Positions 7,522 to 16,185 of a DNA stretch of 57,507 nt are shown one piece after another. This stretch comes from Candidatus Nitrosopumilus sp. Lineage in GTDB: Archaea; Thermoproteota; Nitrososphaeria; Nitrososphaerales; Nitrosopumilaceae. The stretch's first letter is position 1. Each line of letters begins with the position of its first letter. The notes under the pieces were generated by a model. It saw only the letters and a list, made by a program, of their open reading frames with translations, did no database searches and was not told the DNA's origin. The stretch is from assembly GCF_029882185.1 (NCBI RefSeq), contig NZ_JAOULD010000007.1:1-57507 (forward strand), in the 5' to 3' direction. The position numbers and the translations under genes were made by a program.

Positions 7522-8067
7522 ATGCTGGGAAAATATGCTGGTTTTGTTGGCGAAGTTTGGGAAGATTTTCCACAGCTTGCAGAATGGCATGATGATGATC
7601 CTTCACTTCTCTCAATGTGGAGTCTGGACAAATTTATCGAAGCTGGATATCACAATTTTCATGCAGAAAGAAAGCAGTTATTCCATATCAGCAAACTAAT
7701 TGAAAATTACGCTCAAGAAAATAGTCAGCCATTACTTGCTACTTTTGAAAAAATTGCACGATACAAATTTGTTGAAAAAAGATACCAAAAATTGATTGAA
7801 CAAATTCCGCAAATTACTGTCGTTGCAGATTATGGTGAAACCAAGATAGAGACTCCTCCAAAAATCAACGTGATAAATTGCAAAGATACTCCTCTAATTG
7901 ATGTCTGGAGTGTTATTACAAGAGGACCATATGGCCCATTTGGTTTGATAGCTGAAGAATATGAAAGTGGAAAGTTTAGAGGATTTTTCACACTTAATCC
8001 TAATGTCTGCAGACATGCTGTCAGTAAGATGAGTAAAATTCTAGGAACAAAATTCACACTGCAATAA
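7522..8067 (+). CDS. DICT-domain-like sensory protein, copy 1
   Basis: The 181-residue soluble protein has an N-terminal helical part (WSLDKFIEAGYHNFHAERKQLFHISKLIENYA). A domain follows with QPLLATFEKIARYKFVEKRYQKL, DVWSVITRGPYGPFGLIAEEY and FRGFFTLNPNVCRHAV. The latter resembles the DICT domain (a small sensory domain found with diguanylate cyclases and two-component proteins), which has a LLATFQ-type helix, a W-x-V-x-x-x-GP strand and a closing F-x-G-F/W-T-x-x-P-x-V. This match is by eye. A TATA-like TTATATC at 7494-7500 lies about 22 bases upstream of ATG 7522, consistent with a leaderless mRNA. A convergent paralog follows at 8144-8698. Confidence 0.7.
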   Translation: MLGKYAGFVGEVWEDFPQLAEWHDDDPSLLSMWSLDKFIEAGYHNFHAERKQLFHISKLIENYAQENSQPLLATFEKIARYKFVEKRYQKLIEQIPQITVVADYGETKIETPPKINVINCKDTPLIDVWSVITRGPYGPFGLIAEEYESGKFRGFFTLNPNVCRHAVSKMSKILGTKFTLQ

Positions 8068-8143
8068 TTCGTATTTCCGCAAATTTACAAAACCTATATT
8101 TTGAAATTAGACATAAAAAAATATTTGATAAATTAGAAAACAA

Positions 8144-8698
8144 TCATGAAAAATTGATTTTCACTCTTAGATTTTCATTTATCTTGTCTATTGCTTTTTG
8201 GATCACTTGTGGACTGATTGAAAAGAATCCTGAAAACTTACCCTCTCCCATGTCTTCTGCAATAAGACCAAATGGTCCGTTAGGTCCTTTTGTAACTACT
8301 ATCCACATGTCTTGAATATTAGTTCCATCACAACTTATTACTTCAGCTACTTTGGGTGGTTGAGGTTGTAAAAATGGATTGTTGAAGTTACCAATTATCC
8401 ATGCCTTTGGGATTTTTTCAAGAATTTCAACATAACGATCTTCTACATATTTGAATCTCTTTTCATTCTCAAATGATGCTAGCAGTGGGACATTATGCTT
8501 TATTGCATAATTTTCAAGTAAGATGCTAATTCTGTATAGTTCCTTTCTTGAAGTAGTGTATCTGACATGTCCTGCATCCATCCATTCTTCTAATGTCCAT
8601 AGAATGTTATGATCAGTGACATCTGTTTGTTTTACTTCTGATAATGCAGGAAACTCACTGTATATTTCTGCTAAGAAACTGTTGTATGTTTGACTCAT
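8144..8698 (-). CDS. DICT-domain-like sensory protein, copy 2
   Basis: The 184-residue protein is a paralog of 7522-8067 and faces it convergently. Matching parts are the WTLEEWMDAGHVRYTTSRKE helix, VPLLASFENEKRFKYVEDRY, MWIVVTKGPNGPFGLIAED and FSGFFSISPQVIQKAI. There is no effector domain in either copy, so they may act by binding partner proteins or as stand-alone sensors. The start ATG at 8698 sits about 18 bases downstream of a TATA-like element, and a distinctive array of 19-base repeats lies just beyond that element (8727-8785), suggesting regulated expression. Confidence 0.7.
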   Translation of the reverse strand: MSQTYNSFLAEIYSEFPALSEVKQTDVTDHNILWTLEEWMDAGHVRYTTSRKELYRISILLENYAIKHNVPLLASFENEKRFKYVEDRYVEILEKIPKAWIIGNFNNPFLQPQPPKVAEVISCDGTNIQDMWIVVTKGPNGPFGLIAEDMGEGKFSGFFSISPQVIQKAIDKINENLRVKINFS

Positions 8699-8715
8699 GA
8701 TAGTATAATTACCTC

Positions 8716-8726
8716 ATTATATTTAA
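8716..8726 (-). promoter_or_regulatory. TATA-like box for the gene at 8144-8698
   Basis: On the minus strand this reads TTAAATATAAT. It ends about 18 bases before the ATG at 8698, near the usual distance for an archaeal leaderless promoter. The repeat array begins directly upstream of it, where a bound regulator would touch the TFB/TBP footprint. Confidence 0.5.
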
Positions 8727-8785
8727 CCTAGTGATAAATATTCCACCTAGTGGTAATTATGCTGCCTTGTGATAATTATTTACCT
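8727..8785. repeat. Array of three 19/19/18-base direct repeats (operator-like)
   Basis: Three consecutive units begin with CCT at 8727, 8746 and 8765: CCTAGTGATAAATATTCCA, CCTAGTGGTAATTATGCTG and CCTTGTGATAATTATTTA. A fourth CCTAA begins at 8783. The shared core is CCTWGTGRTAAWTAT. The period of about 19 bases (a little under two helical turns) and the position just upstream of the TATA-like box of the 8698 gene suggest binding sites for a multimeric regulator. It lies in the only intergenic gap between rad50 and this gene. Confidence 0.6.
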
Positions 8786-8819
8786 AACTCAAAATCTATG
8801 CCAGGTAATTGATTGCTAA

Positions 8820-10901
8820 TCAATTGAGTAATGTCACACTACTTCCTTGTTCAGATGATTCAAACTTGTAAATTTGCTCAACTGAAGAATCTTCAAAGAT
8901 CTCTGAATCATGCGTAATGATGATAAATTGCATTGGTGTTTCTGAATTTGAAATGTTTGATAATTGAGATAATACATCTACAAGAGATTTCTTTCTTTCT
9001 GCATCAAGATGTGTTGTAGGCTCATCGAGAATCATCAAATTGAGGTTTGAAGCCCCTAGAAGGCTTGCCATTCCTAGTCTTAATGCCAATGCCACGCTGA
9101 CTTTTTCTCCACCACTTAGTGATTCCAAATCTAATTCTTCTGTTTTTGAATTACAAATTATTGAAATATCTCTAGCTTTTTCTGCAAGATGAATCCTTTG
9201 AATTTTAGTATTAAGTAGTGCAAGATATTCTGATGCTTTTGCTGAAATAGCATTCAGTGCCCATGATCTTAAACTTGTAGCAACAGGACCATCTCTGCTA
9301 AAAACATTATTTTGAATCTCATCCAAATTCATAACATAATCTTTAACAATGCTCAATTCTGAAATAGCATTTTCAATAATCTTGACTTGTTCATTTCCTT
9401 TGGAGATTTTTTCCAAAATTGCACCAATTTGTTGATCAATACTTGAAAGTTTTGTCTGTTTTTCATTAACTGATTTTTTCAGACTAGAAAATTCTTGTTC
9501 ATCAAAACCTTTCGTTTCTATTTCTAATTTTAAAATATTTTCAAAAATCATTTTTGCATGAGAATCTAATTGTGACATCTCAAGTAGATTTGCACTATTG
9601 GTTTCAGGAATTTTTTTTATGTTTTGCTTTTTTATTTTGATATCTTCTTGAATTTTATCTAATTCTTCTTTTGAATTAATAGAGTATGCTCTTAGCGTGG
9701 CTTCTGCATCTCTAGCAGTTTGTAACTTTTCAGAAAATTCTTTCTTTTTTTGATTGTACATTTGAAATTCTTTTTCTTTTAAAATAATTTGTTCTTGTAA
9801 TGACACTAATTCTTGTTTAATGTGTTCTTCTTGGAAGAGTGGGTTTAATTTTTCTACACTTGAATCACAAACTGGACATTTGTTATCTTTTAACTGTAAT
9901 TTTGATGCTAGCAACTGTTTTTCCTTCAGTGAGGCTGTTTTACTTTTCATATCTTGAATTTTGTTTAATGTTTCATCTACTGCTTGTTCTACTTTTTGAA
10001 TTTTGGACTCAAAATCTTTTTTTAGACTTGCCGGTTCGAAACATCCTTCACAATCATGTATTTTACGCTCATTTTTGTTAATTTCCTGCTGAATTTCATG
10101 AATTGCATCTTTTGCATATTCTATTAGCTCTTTTTTTCTTAGATCTAATTGGTTGATTTTGTCGATTTTTGGAGACTCGTCTTCAATTTTTTTTCGTAAT
10201 TCTTCCATCTTATTTTTTAATTCTTTTTGTTTTGTTTCTAGTTGGTTTTTTTGAGGCGTAGATTCTTCTATTTCTTTTATGTGTTTTTCTAGATCTTTTG
10301 ATAAAATATCAATATGTGTATCATCATAACCAATTTTGTCTCTAATACTTTCACGAAATTCTTTATTGACAGTTTTCATTGATTCCGAGGCAACATCCAA
10401 CTTATCAATTCCTATAATTGCATTAAGCAATTCTTTGAATTCTTTTGGTTTTGCATTAATAATTGAGTTTAATTCTCCCTGCTGTACAATTGATGCTACT
10501 TTTAATTTTTCAAAATCAAGACCTATGATCTTTTCAACTTCATGTGTCATTGATTCTCCAAATTGTTTTCGTTCACCTGCTGCAATTTCCAATATGTCAT
10601 TTCCTATAATTTCAGAAAATTTTGCTGAAAGTGTACCTTTGCTGTCTATTTTTCTTACTGCCTCATAATTTTTCCCATTTATTGAAAAATTTACTTTTGC
10701 AAATCCTTGAGTTGTACCTCTTTTGATGAGTCCTTTATTGGATTTTCTCGTATGTTGTCCAAATAATGCAAATGTAATTGCGTCTATAATGCTTGATTTT
10801 CCTGCACCGTTATGACCTACAAAAACTGTTACTCCGTTATCAAAATCTAATTTTGTCTCTGAGTGTGCTAAAAAATCTCCTAACTCAATTGATATGATCA
10901 T
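8820..10901 (-). CDS. rad50: DNA double-strand break repair ATPase Rad50
   Basis: This 693-residue SMC-like ATPase has Walker A GHNGAGKSS at residues 29-37. The long coiled coil is interrupted by a zinc hook CPVC near residue 342. The C-terminal lobe has the signature LSGGEKVSVALALRLG, Walker B LNLMILDEPTTHLD and the histidine switch IITHDSEIF. With Mre11 it tethers and processes DNA ends. It is shorter than the roughly 850-900 residues of many archaeal Rad50s, so the coil is short. A second CxxC (CEGC, near residue 284) lies on the ascending coil. The start overlaps the mre11 stop by four bases (ATGA-type), placing it last in the nurA-herA-mre11-rad50 operon. Confidence 0.96.
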   Translation of the reverse strand: MIISIELGDFLAHSETKLDFDNGVTVFVGHNGAGKSSIIDAITFALFGQHTRKSNKGLIKRGTTQGFAKVNFSINGKNYEAVRKIDSKGTLSAKFSEIIGNDILEIAAGERKQFGESMTHEVEKIIGLDFEKLKVASIVQQGELNSIINAKPKEFKELLNAIIGIDKLDVASESMKTVNKEFRESIRDKIGYDDTHIDILSKDLEKHIKEIEESTPQKNQLETKQKELKNKMEELRKKIEDESPKIDKINQLDLRKKELIEYAKDAIHEIQQEINKNERKIHDCEGCFEPASLKKDFESKIQKVEQAVDETLNKIQDMKSKTASLKEKQLLASKLQLKDNKCPVCDSSVEKLNPLFQEEHIKQELVSLQEQIILKEKEFQMYNQKKKEFSEKLQTARDAEATLRAYSINSKEELDKIQEDIKIKKQNIKKIPETNSANLLEMSQLDSHAKMIFENILKLEIETKGFDEQEFSSLKKSVNEKQTKLSSIDQQIGAILEKISKGNEQVKIIENAISELSIVKDYVMNLDEIQNNVFSRDGPVATSLRSWALNAISAKASEYLALLNTKIQRIHLAEKARDISIICNSKTEELDLESLSGGEKVSVALALRLGMASLLGASNLNLMILDEPTTHLDAERKKSLVDVLSQLSNISNSETPMQFIIITHDSEIFEDSSVEQIYKFESSEQGSSVTLLN

Positions 10902-12040
10902 TGCTTTTTCTCCTTTTTGAACCTCTCAAAATCTTCAATAATTATTTCCGAGGCCTCTTTAATTTCTCCTGATGCTAACGCTGGAAGTAATTCTTTGATG
11001 GCAAAACTAGCAGCTTGCTCTGAACCTAACGCGTCTATTGATAATCTGAACATTTCCTCATCTATGATATTAGGTCTGTCTAAGAAGACTGACGAGTCTG
11101 AAATTTTCTTTGTGCTAATTCTCCAAAAACATCGTAAAACCATTGAATTTAGCCTAGCAATTTGTGCCTGAATGTGGTCTGTTTCAATATTTTCTCCTTG
11201 AATATTCACTTCTATCATTGGTTTCTTTGCAAATCCTACTATTTTCTCGGCAATCTCATCTATCGTTTTTGCCAATTCTTCATATTTTGTTTTAAACGAA
11301 AACTGGGGTCTTGTATCAAGTTCTATCCAGTTTGGTTTTGCTTCTTTTCCTGAAATATCTACTTCAAAGAACCCTTTCTTTGTTTCTTTAATTCCTTCAC
11401 TTGTTGTTAGCTCAATTGAACCAGGATATGCAATTGGTCCCTTTAGATGATTGAATTGTTTAATGCCTGTATCGTGAAGATGTCCCATTGCGTAATATGT
11501 GAAATTTTTTGGTAAATCCGTTGATTGTAATTCTCCTGCAAATTTGTTGAATTCAATAATCCCTTGATGTAATACCAAAATTCTATGACCAAAAAAATTT
11601 TCTGCGATTTTATCAATTTCTGCAAATTTTTCTTCATATTGTGATATTTCGGTTTTTCTTATTTTGTCAAATCCTGCAAGTAACACTCCCTTGTATTCAA
11701 TTGGTTTTCCTTGTCCGATGTATTTTGAAAATTCTAAATTATGATATATATATGGAATCGGCGTCGTTCTAATTCTACTAATATCGTGTTCTCCTAAAAT
11801 AAAAAATGAATCGATGTTGTTTTGCTTTAATCGCTTTAATCCATTTGCCATCTGAATAATTGCAGTCCCATTGGGATTGGGAACATGAAAAATATCTCCT
11901 GCAAAAATTACAAAATTCACATGATCTTTGATTGATGTGTCTATTGCTTGATTGAAAACATCATACACATCTTGTGCACGTTCCTCAGAACTATACTGCA
12001 CTAATCCCAAATGTGTGTCTGAAATATGTGAAAATAACAT
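10898..12040 (-). CDS. mre11: Mre11 nuclease
   Basis: The 380-residue calcineurin-like phosphoesterase shows the Mre11 metal motifs in order: SDTHLG (D8, H10), GDIFH (D49), GEHD (84-86), LHQGI and MGHLHD. It forms the nuclease half of the Mre11-Rad50 end-resection complex with manganese-dependent exo- and endonuclease activity. The usual motif III is GNHD; here the asparagine is replaced by glutamate (E84), which alters a metal ligand but could still coordinate. A C-terminal part beyond about residue 250 carries the capping and Rad50-binding region. It overlaps rad50 by four bases and herA by one base, so translation is probably coupled. Confidence 0.95.
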   Translation of the reverse strand: MLFSHISDTHLGLVQYSSEERAQDVYDVFNQAIDTSIKDHVNFVIFAGDIFHVPNPNGTAIIQMANGLKRLKQNNIDSFFILGEHDISRIRTTPIPYIYHNLEFSKYIGQGKPIEYKGVLLAGFDKIRKTEISQYEEKFAEIDKIAENFFGHRILVLHQGIIEFNKFAGELQSTDLPKNFTYYAMGHLHDTGIKQFNHLKGPIAYPGSIELTTSEGIKETKKGFFEVDISGKEAKPNWIELDTRPQFSFKTKYEELAKTIDEIAEKIVGFAKKPMIEVNIQGENIETDHIQAQIARLNSMVLRCFWRISTKKISDSSVFLDRPNIIDEEMFRLSIDALGSEQAASFAIKELLPALASGEIKEASEIIIEDFERFKKEKKQ

Positions 12041-13572
12041 TAGTCTAACAACAAATCTTTCTGTACTAATCCTTGGGTTGATTCTACAGCGATTCCTTTC
12101 ATTTTATCTGCTTTGGCCCAAGCGCTAATTGCGCTTTGATCTGCGCCCATTATCTTTTCTTTGACTTCTTCAACATGAACTAATGATGGCAAATTGGTCC
12201 ATTGCCCAACAAGTACTGCATCTCCAACATTTAATGATGTAAGCTGAGCGATTAATTCACGACTGGTTGATTCTGTAGCTGAGGCAATTTGACGTTGATC
12301 ATCTTCCTGAATTATTTTCATGATTGCAAATGAGCCCATCTGACTAAGTACATTCAGGTCTACACTACGTGGTCTTTGTGATACAATCCCTAGACCTAAA
12401 CCAAACTTTCTTCCCTCTCTGGCAATTTTTGCAGCCCAATACTTTGCACTAGTGTCATGATCTTTTGGAATAAAGACATGAGCCTCTTCAATTATGACAA
12501 ATACGGGGGAATTAAATTTGAAATTTCTTTCTCTTTTTGTTCTTCCATGCTGTGCAATGCTGGCATCTTTTCTGTCTTTAAGTAATTGTTGTAAGTAAAA
12601 TGCTAAAGCAACATTTGCTTGTTTTTCAGACAACTCTGAAATGTTAAGAACATTTGCACATCCTTCTTTGATAAAACTAATTGGATCTCCCATGTCTGGA
12701 TCTAAAATGTCTTCAAATCTTCTTTGAGCATCTTCTACTATGTCTTGAACTCTATATGCTGATGATCTAATTTCTTTGAGTTTGTTATCGTCTGAATTAA
12801 TGATAAAATCAATTTCACTTTCCAATTTCTTCCAAAACTCATTTGATTTTTTGACATTTTCTGTAAATGCCATTCTTAACACTCTTTGCTGAACAGTGGC
12901 ACTTTCTCTAATTTCTAAAACATCTGAGAGTTGTTCAGAGTCTAACAATCGTGGATTTATTTTGGCATCAATTACATTGATTCGTGGAATGTTTAGACTG
13001 GTGTAATCGTTGTGATAATCAAAAATAATCACAGTGCCATTTAGTTTTGAAATTTGTTTTGTAACTAAAGATACCAAATTACTTTTACCCATTCCTGTCA
13101 TTGCTAGAATTCCTAAATGTCTTGAAACTATTTTATCCAGATTTACTTTGACATCAATTGATTTATTTCGTAAAAGATTTCCGATGCTGACCCATCCTTC
13201 TTTTTTAGGGCTGAAAATTTCTTCTAGATCTTGTTTGCTTGGCAAAGTGATTTCTGTGCCTGGAATTGGCGGTATTGCAGGTATGATTGATTGTCCTCTT
13301 CTTAGGTTTTCTAAGAATCCTAAAATCCCAATGTGTGAAGTAAACGTTTTATCTCTTTTATTTAGCTCTGCAATTTCTGTGCTTTCTGATGCTTCATCAA
13401 AATTTTTGACATCTGTAAATGCTGCACTTGATACTGCGGATCTTTCCACCAATCCTAAAATTTCCCCTTCTTCTGAATCTATTTTGATATATTCTCCTAC
13501 TGATAATGCTCTTGAAGTAATTGCTGTCACAAATGTGGGTTTTGATTCTCCTATCACGAATCCTAAACTCAA
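12040..13572 (-). CDS. herA: HerA DNA-translocating helicase/ATPase
   Basis: The 510-residue protein has an N-terminal HAS-barrel-like beta domain (residues 1-55, GFVIGESKPTFVTAITSRAL). The FtsK/HerA-type motor follows, with Walker A MTGMGKSN at 158-165 and Walker B VFVIIEEAHVF at 357-367. A sensor-like IVSQRP motif and an arginine-finger region come later. HerA hexamers pump DNA and work with NurA to resect double-strand breaks in archaea. It overlaps nurA by four bases and mre11 by one base; gene order nurA-herA-mre11-rad50 is classic for hyperthermophilic archaea and is kept here in a mesophile lineage. Confidence 0.95.
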   Translation of the reverse strand: MSLGFVIGESKPTFVTAITSRALSVGEYIKIDSEEGEILGLVERSAVSSAAFTDVKNFDEASESTEIAELNKRDKTFTSHIGILGFLENLRRGQSIIPAIPPIPGTEITLPSKQDLEEIFSPKKEGWVSIGNLLRNKSIDVKVNLDKIVSRHLGILAMTGMGKSNLVSLVTKQISKLNGTVIIFDYHNDYTSLNIPRINVIDAKINPRLLDSEQLSDVLEIRESATVQQRVLRMAFTENVKKSNEFWKKLESEIDFIINSDDNKLKEIRSSAYRVQDIVEDAQRRFEDILDPDMGDPISFIKEGCANVLNISELSEKQANVALAFYLQQLLKDRKDASIAQHGRTKRERNFKFNSPVFVIIEEAHVFIPKDHDTSAKYWAAKIAREGRKFGLGLGIVSQRPRSVDLNVLSQMGSFAIMKIIQEDDQRQIASATESTSRELIAQLTSLNVGDAVLVGQWTNLPSLVHVEEVKEKIMGADQSAISAWAKADKMKGIAVESTQGLVQKDLLLD

Positions 13573-14405
13573 CCTAATACCTCCCTTGAACCTATTTCAT
13601 TGCTTAATCCTAACAAACTAACCATCTTTGCAAGCTCTTTATCAGATATTTTACAGTTATTATGAGCAAGCTTTAGAGCATATGGATATCCACCTACACT
13701 GGTTTTGTACAACTTATTCATGACTGATTTTATTTCAGATTCATCGTGTTGATCACCTAAAAATTCCAATTTGATAATGGGAGTAGAGTCACTTAATCTC
13801 ACAAATGTAGATGATATGATTTTGTCTGCTCCGTATTTTTTTTCTACAAATATTTTACTAAATCCTGGATTGTTTGTTACATGATTGTAATAGAAAATAT
13901 CTCCTGCAAGAGATCCAAAGTTCTCAAATTGTTTTTTTGTGTTTGATGTCTTTGCAATGAAAATCACATTGTCTTTCTTTTTCATTATTCTGACAATCTG
14001 TGATCCTAAATTTGCTTGCCTTGTCATTAATTGAGAATGCAAAGAGCCATCCATCAAAACCATGTCTACTTCATCTGTTGTTTTCTCACACGCCTCAATT
14101 TCCATTTTACTAGCTATACTTGAAATGTCATCAGCTGCCCCCAGTCCTGATTTATGCAAATCTGCTAGTATTTCTCCGTCTGATTTTATTGAAACTGCTG
14201 TCGTTGCCCAAAGTTCAATTCCTTGAAATTTTGTATTGTTAAAACTAGAATCAATTCCTGCCGTTACCACTTCTTCTTTTGTAGGCGTAAATTCTACCCA
14301 ATTACTACGTGCTTTTTGTAAAATTTGTTCATATTTTGGACCTTTCAGAATAGAGAGCATCTTGTCTCTATTGATGATTGCATCCTTGTAGACTGTATTG
14401 AGCAC
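13569..14405 (-). CDS. nurA: NurA 5'-3' nuclease
   Basis: The 278-residue protein has the NurA acidic motifs: AGIDSSFNN (D52) and VLMDGSLHS (D119), on an RNase H-like fold that binds manganese. The C-terminal part LKLAHNNCKISDKELAKMV fits the conserved final NurA motif. NurA threads a DNA strand through HerA and degrades it. The start is a GTG at 14405 with no better ATG nearby. It is the first gene of the resection operon, with 73 bases separating it from the next upstream gene, where its promoter should lie. Confidence 0.93.
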   Translation of the reverse strand: MLNTVYKDAIINRDKMLSILKGPKYEQILQKARSNWVEFTPTKEEVVTAGIDSSFNNTKFQGIELWATTAVSIKSDGEILADLHKSGLGAADDISSIASKMEIEACEKTTDEVDMVLMDGSLHSQLMTRQANLGSQIVRIMKKKDNVIFIAKTSNTKKQFENFGSLAGDIFYYNHVTNNPGFSKIFVEKKYGADKIISSTFVRLSDSTPIIKLEFLGDQHDESEIKSVMNKLYKTSVGGYPYALKLAHNNCKISDKELAKMVSLLGLSNEIGSREVLG

Positions 14406-14478
14406 AACAATACTTTGTAGGTTTGAATAAAATCTTTAGGTTATGCTAAACTTTGACAAACCTGATCTATGGAATCTT

Positions 14479-15468
14479 CTATCCGATTCTACCTTTCAGA
14501 ATAATTTTCTCACTAGTTCCAGAAGGTGTGCTTGTATCGATATATCTAATTTCATACGTGTCTCCGATATGAATCACTTTACCATCAATCTCTCGAGGAA
14601 TTTTGATTATCACTTCAAATGTACTGGTATTGGGTCCTGTTTCTACAAGATATCCTCTGTTTGCATCAAACTTTGGATTAGAAAGCGTGGTTCTTAGTCC
14701 CCCTTCTCCTCTAAACTCTAATTTACTCAATGATATCTTGTCTTCATTTTTTGAATCAAGGTTTGCATCTGGTTCATAAATTCTTACAGTGAATTCGTGA
14801 CCTATTCTTGAACCTCTTCCAGATAATTCTATGTTTGCAAATGTCTTTGAAAGTGGAATTGATTTTACAAGTACTCTTCTATCTCCTGAATAATCCGATT
14901 CATCCAAATATTTTATCATAACAATATCCTTCTGGCTAAGATGTTTCCCATTGATAGTTTCAGGTAACTCTAGTTTGATGTAAAATTGACCTGTATCTGG
15001 ACCTGTCTCAATCATATTTTTTGGACCACTGATTGGAATGCCGTTTATTGTAAACTCAAACAATCCTTCAGTTGAAACAACTTCCACTCCGTTATGTGCC
15101 AAATTCAAATCTTGATCTGTAATGTAAAAATTCACTATTGCCATATTTGATGCAGGAACTGTTTGCATCTCTATTTCAGATGCAGCAACTGTTTTTAGGT
15201 TTCTTACCAAATCTGCAAACTTTACTGGTACAAACAACATGCCTGCTTTTTGCATTTTTTCTACAGTTTCTTGTCTTACACATGCAGCAAGACCATTTGT
15301 TCTGATTACCAACTCCAAGCCTTCTTTACATATGACCTCCTCGGCTGATATTCCACGCTGCATCTGCTTTCTTGGAGATTCTACATCTGCATTTGCTGGA
15401 AATCCTACTGTTAAAATTATCATTGAAAAAACCCCTATCAAAGCAACATTTTTGAAATTAATCTTCAT
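14479..15468 (-). CDS. Exported protein with S-layer-like Ig domains
   Basis: This 329-residue protein starts with a signal peptide (VALIGVFSMIILTVGFPANAD). A short Cys-containing region follows (EEVICKEGLELVIRTNGLAACV). Two similar beta-sandwich domains come next: VNFYITDQDLNLAHNGVEV with ETGPDTGQFYIKLELP, and FTVRIYEPDANLDSKNED with ETGPNTSTFEVIIKIP. The pattern D-x-D-(L/A)-N-L followed by ETGP(D/N)T is common in thaumarchaeal cell-surface and S-layer proteins (established from memory, not searched). It probably acts as an envelope component. It lies downstream of nothing obvious and 73 bases before nurA on the same strand. Confidence 0.8.
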   Translation of the reverse strand: MKINFKNVALIGVFSMIILTVGFPANADVESPRKQMQRGISAEEVICKEGLELVIRTNGLAACVRQETVEKMQKAGMLFVPVKFADLVRNLKTVAASEIEMQTVPASNMAIVNFYITDQDLNLAHNGVEVVSTEGLFEFTINGIPISGPKNMIETGPDTGQFYIKLELPETINGKHLSQKDIVMIKYLDESDYSGDRRVLVKSIPLSKTFANIELSGRGSRIGHEFTVRIYEPDANLDSKNEDKISLSKLEFRGEGGLRTTLSNPKFDANRGYLVETGPNTSTFEVIIKIPREIDGKVIHIGDTYEIRYIDTSTPSGTSEKIILKGRIG

Positions 15469-15579
15469 TATTGATATCAGAAATCATTTTGTTAAAAAGC
15501 ATTAAGAATAATTCCTTCTAAAAACCATACTTGAGAATTTGCTATCTTATTATATTTGATAAATTGTAGTTATTCATAC

Positions 15580-16161
15580 ATGATTAGAATTATTTTTGGA
15601 TTGTTTTTACTTTTAATGATTCCTGCATCTAGCTTTGCATTTGCAGAGCATATCTTTAACCCTAATGCATATGCTCAGTATCTTGACATCTCTCAACTAG
15701 AGTCAGAAAAAATAACTTTTACCTTTGATGAAAAATCATATGACATCTACTATGGATATAGAGGTAGTTTGGACTCTATGGGTTCCAATGAACTTTATCC
15801 TGTTTTATTTTCAATGGAAATTAATCAAGAAAAAAAATCCATTGAAATTATCATGGATGTTGTTCCTGAAAAAACTGATTTTTGGGTCAGAACTCCTCAA
15901 GATGTACTTTATGCTGAGAATGAAAAATATACAGTTCTAGTTGATGGCGTCGACACTAGATATGATTTGATGAAATTTCCAAATGACTATGTAATTGGAT
16001 TTATTATTTCAGAAGATACTAAAAAAATTGAAATTATAGGAACTAGGGTGATTCCAGAATTTGGGGTATATGCCATTTTAATTCTAGGTGTTTCTATTCT
16101 TGGTTTGATTTACTTTGCACGTAAATCTTCAATTGTTTCTCAATGGACTAGAATTAATTAA
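15580..16161 (+). CDS. PEFG-CTERM exported protein
   Basis: ATG 15580 is preferred over the upstream TTG 15556. It begins a signal peptide (IRIIFGLFLLLMIPASSFAFA) and lies about 25 bases after a TATA-like TTATATTTG. The mature 193-residue protein ends in IPEFGVYAILILGVSILGLI followed by a basic tail. That is the PEFG-CTERM sorting signal of thaumarchaea, which is thought to be cut and anchored by an archaeosortase. The central domain is beta-rich (EKITFTFDEKSYDIYYGYRG). It is therefore probably a surface protein, possibly modified or lipid-anchored. Function otherwise unknown; no sortase is visible here. Confidence 0.85.
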   Translation: MIRIIFGLFLLLMIPASSFAFAEHIFNPNAYAQYLDISQLESEKITFTFDEKSYDIYYGYRGSLDSMGSNELYPVLFSMEINQEKKSIEIIMDVVPEKTDFWVRTPQDVLYAENEKYTVLVDGVDTRYDLMKFPNDYVIGFIISEDTKKIEIIGTRVIPEFGVYAILILGVSILGLIYFARKSSIVSQWTRIN

Positions 16162-16185
16162 GTGATAAAATCACGCCAATTTGAC

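Noticed and set aside
13034-13621. 195-residue plus-strand frame inside herA
   Set aside because: It is antisense to the well-supported HerA coding frame and has no recognisable domain.
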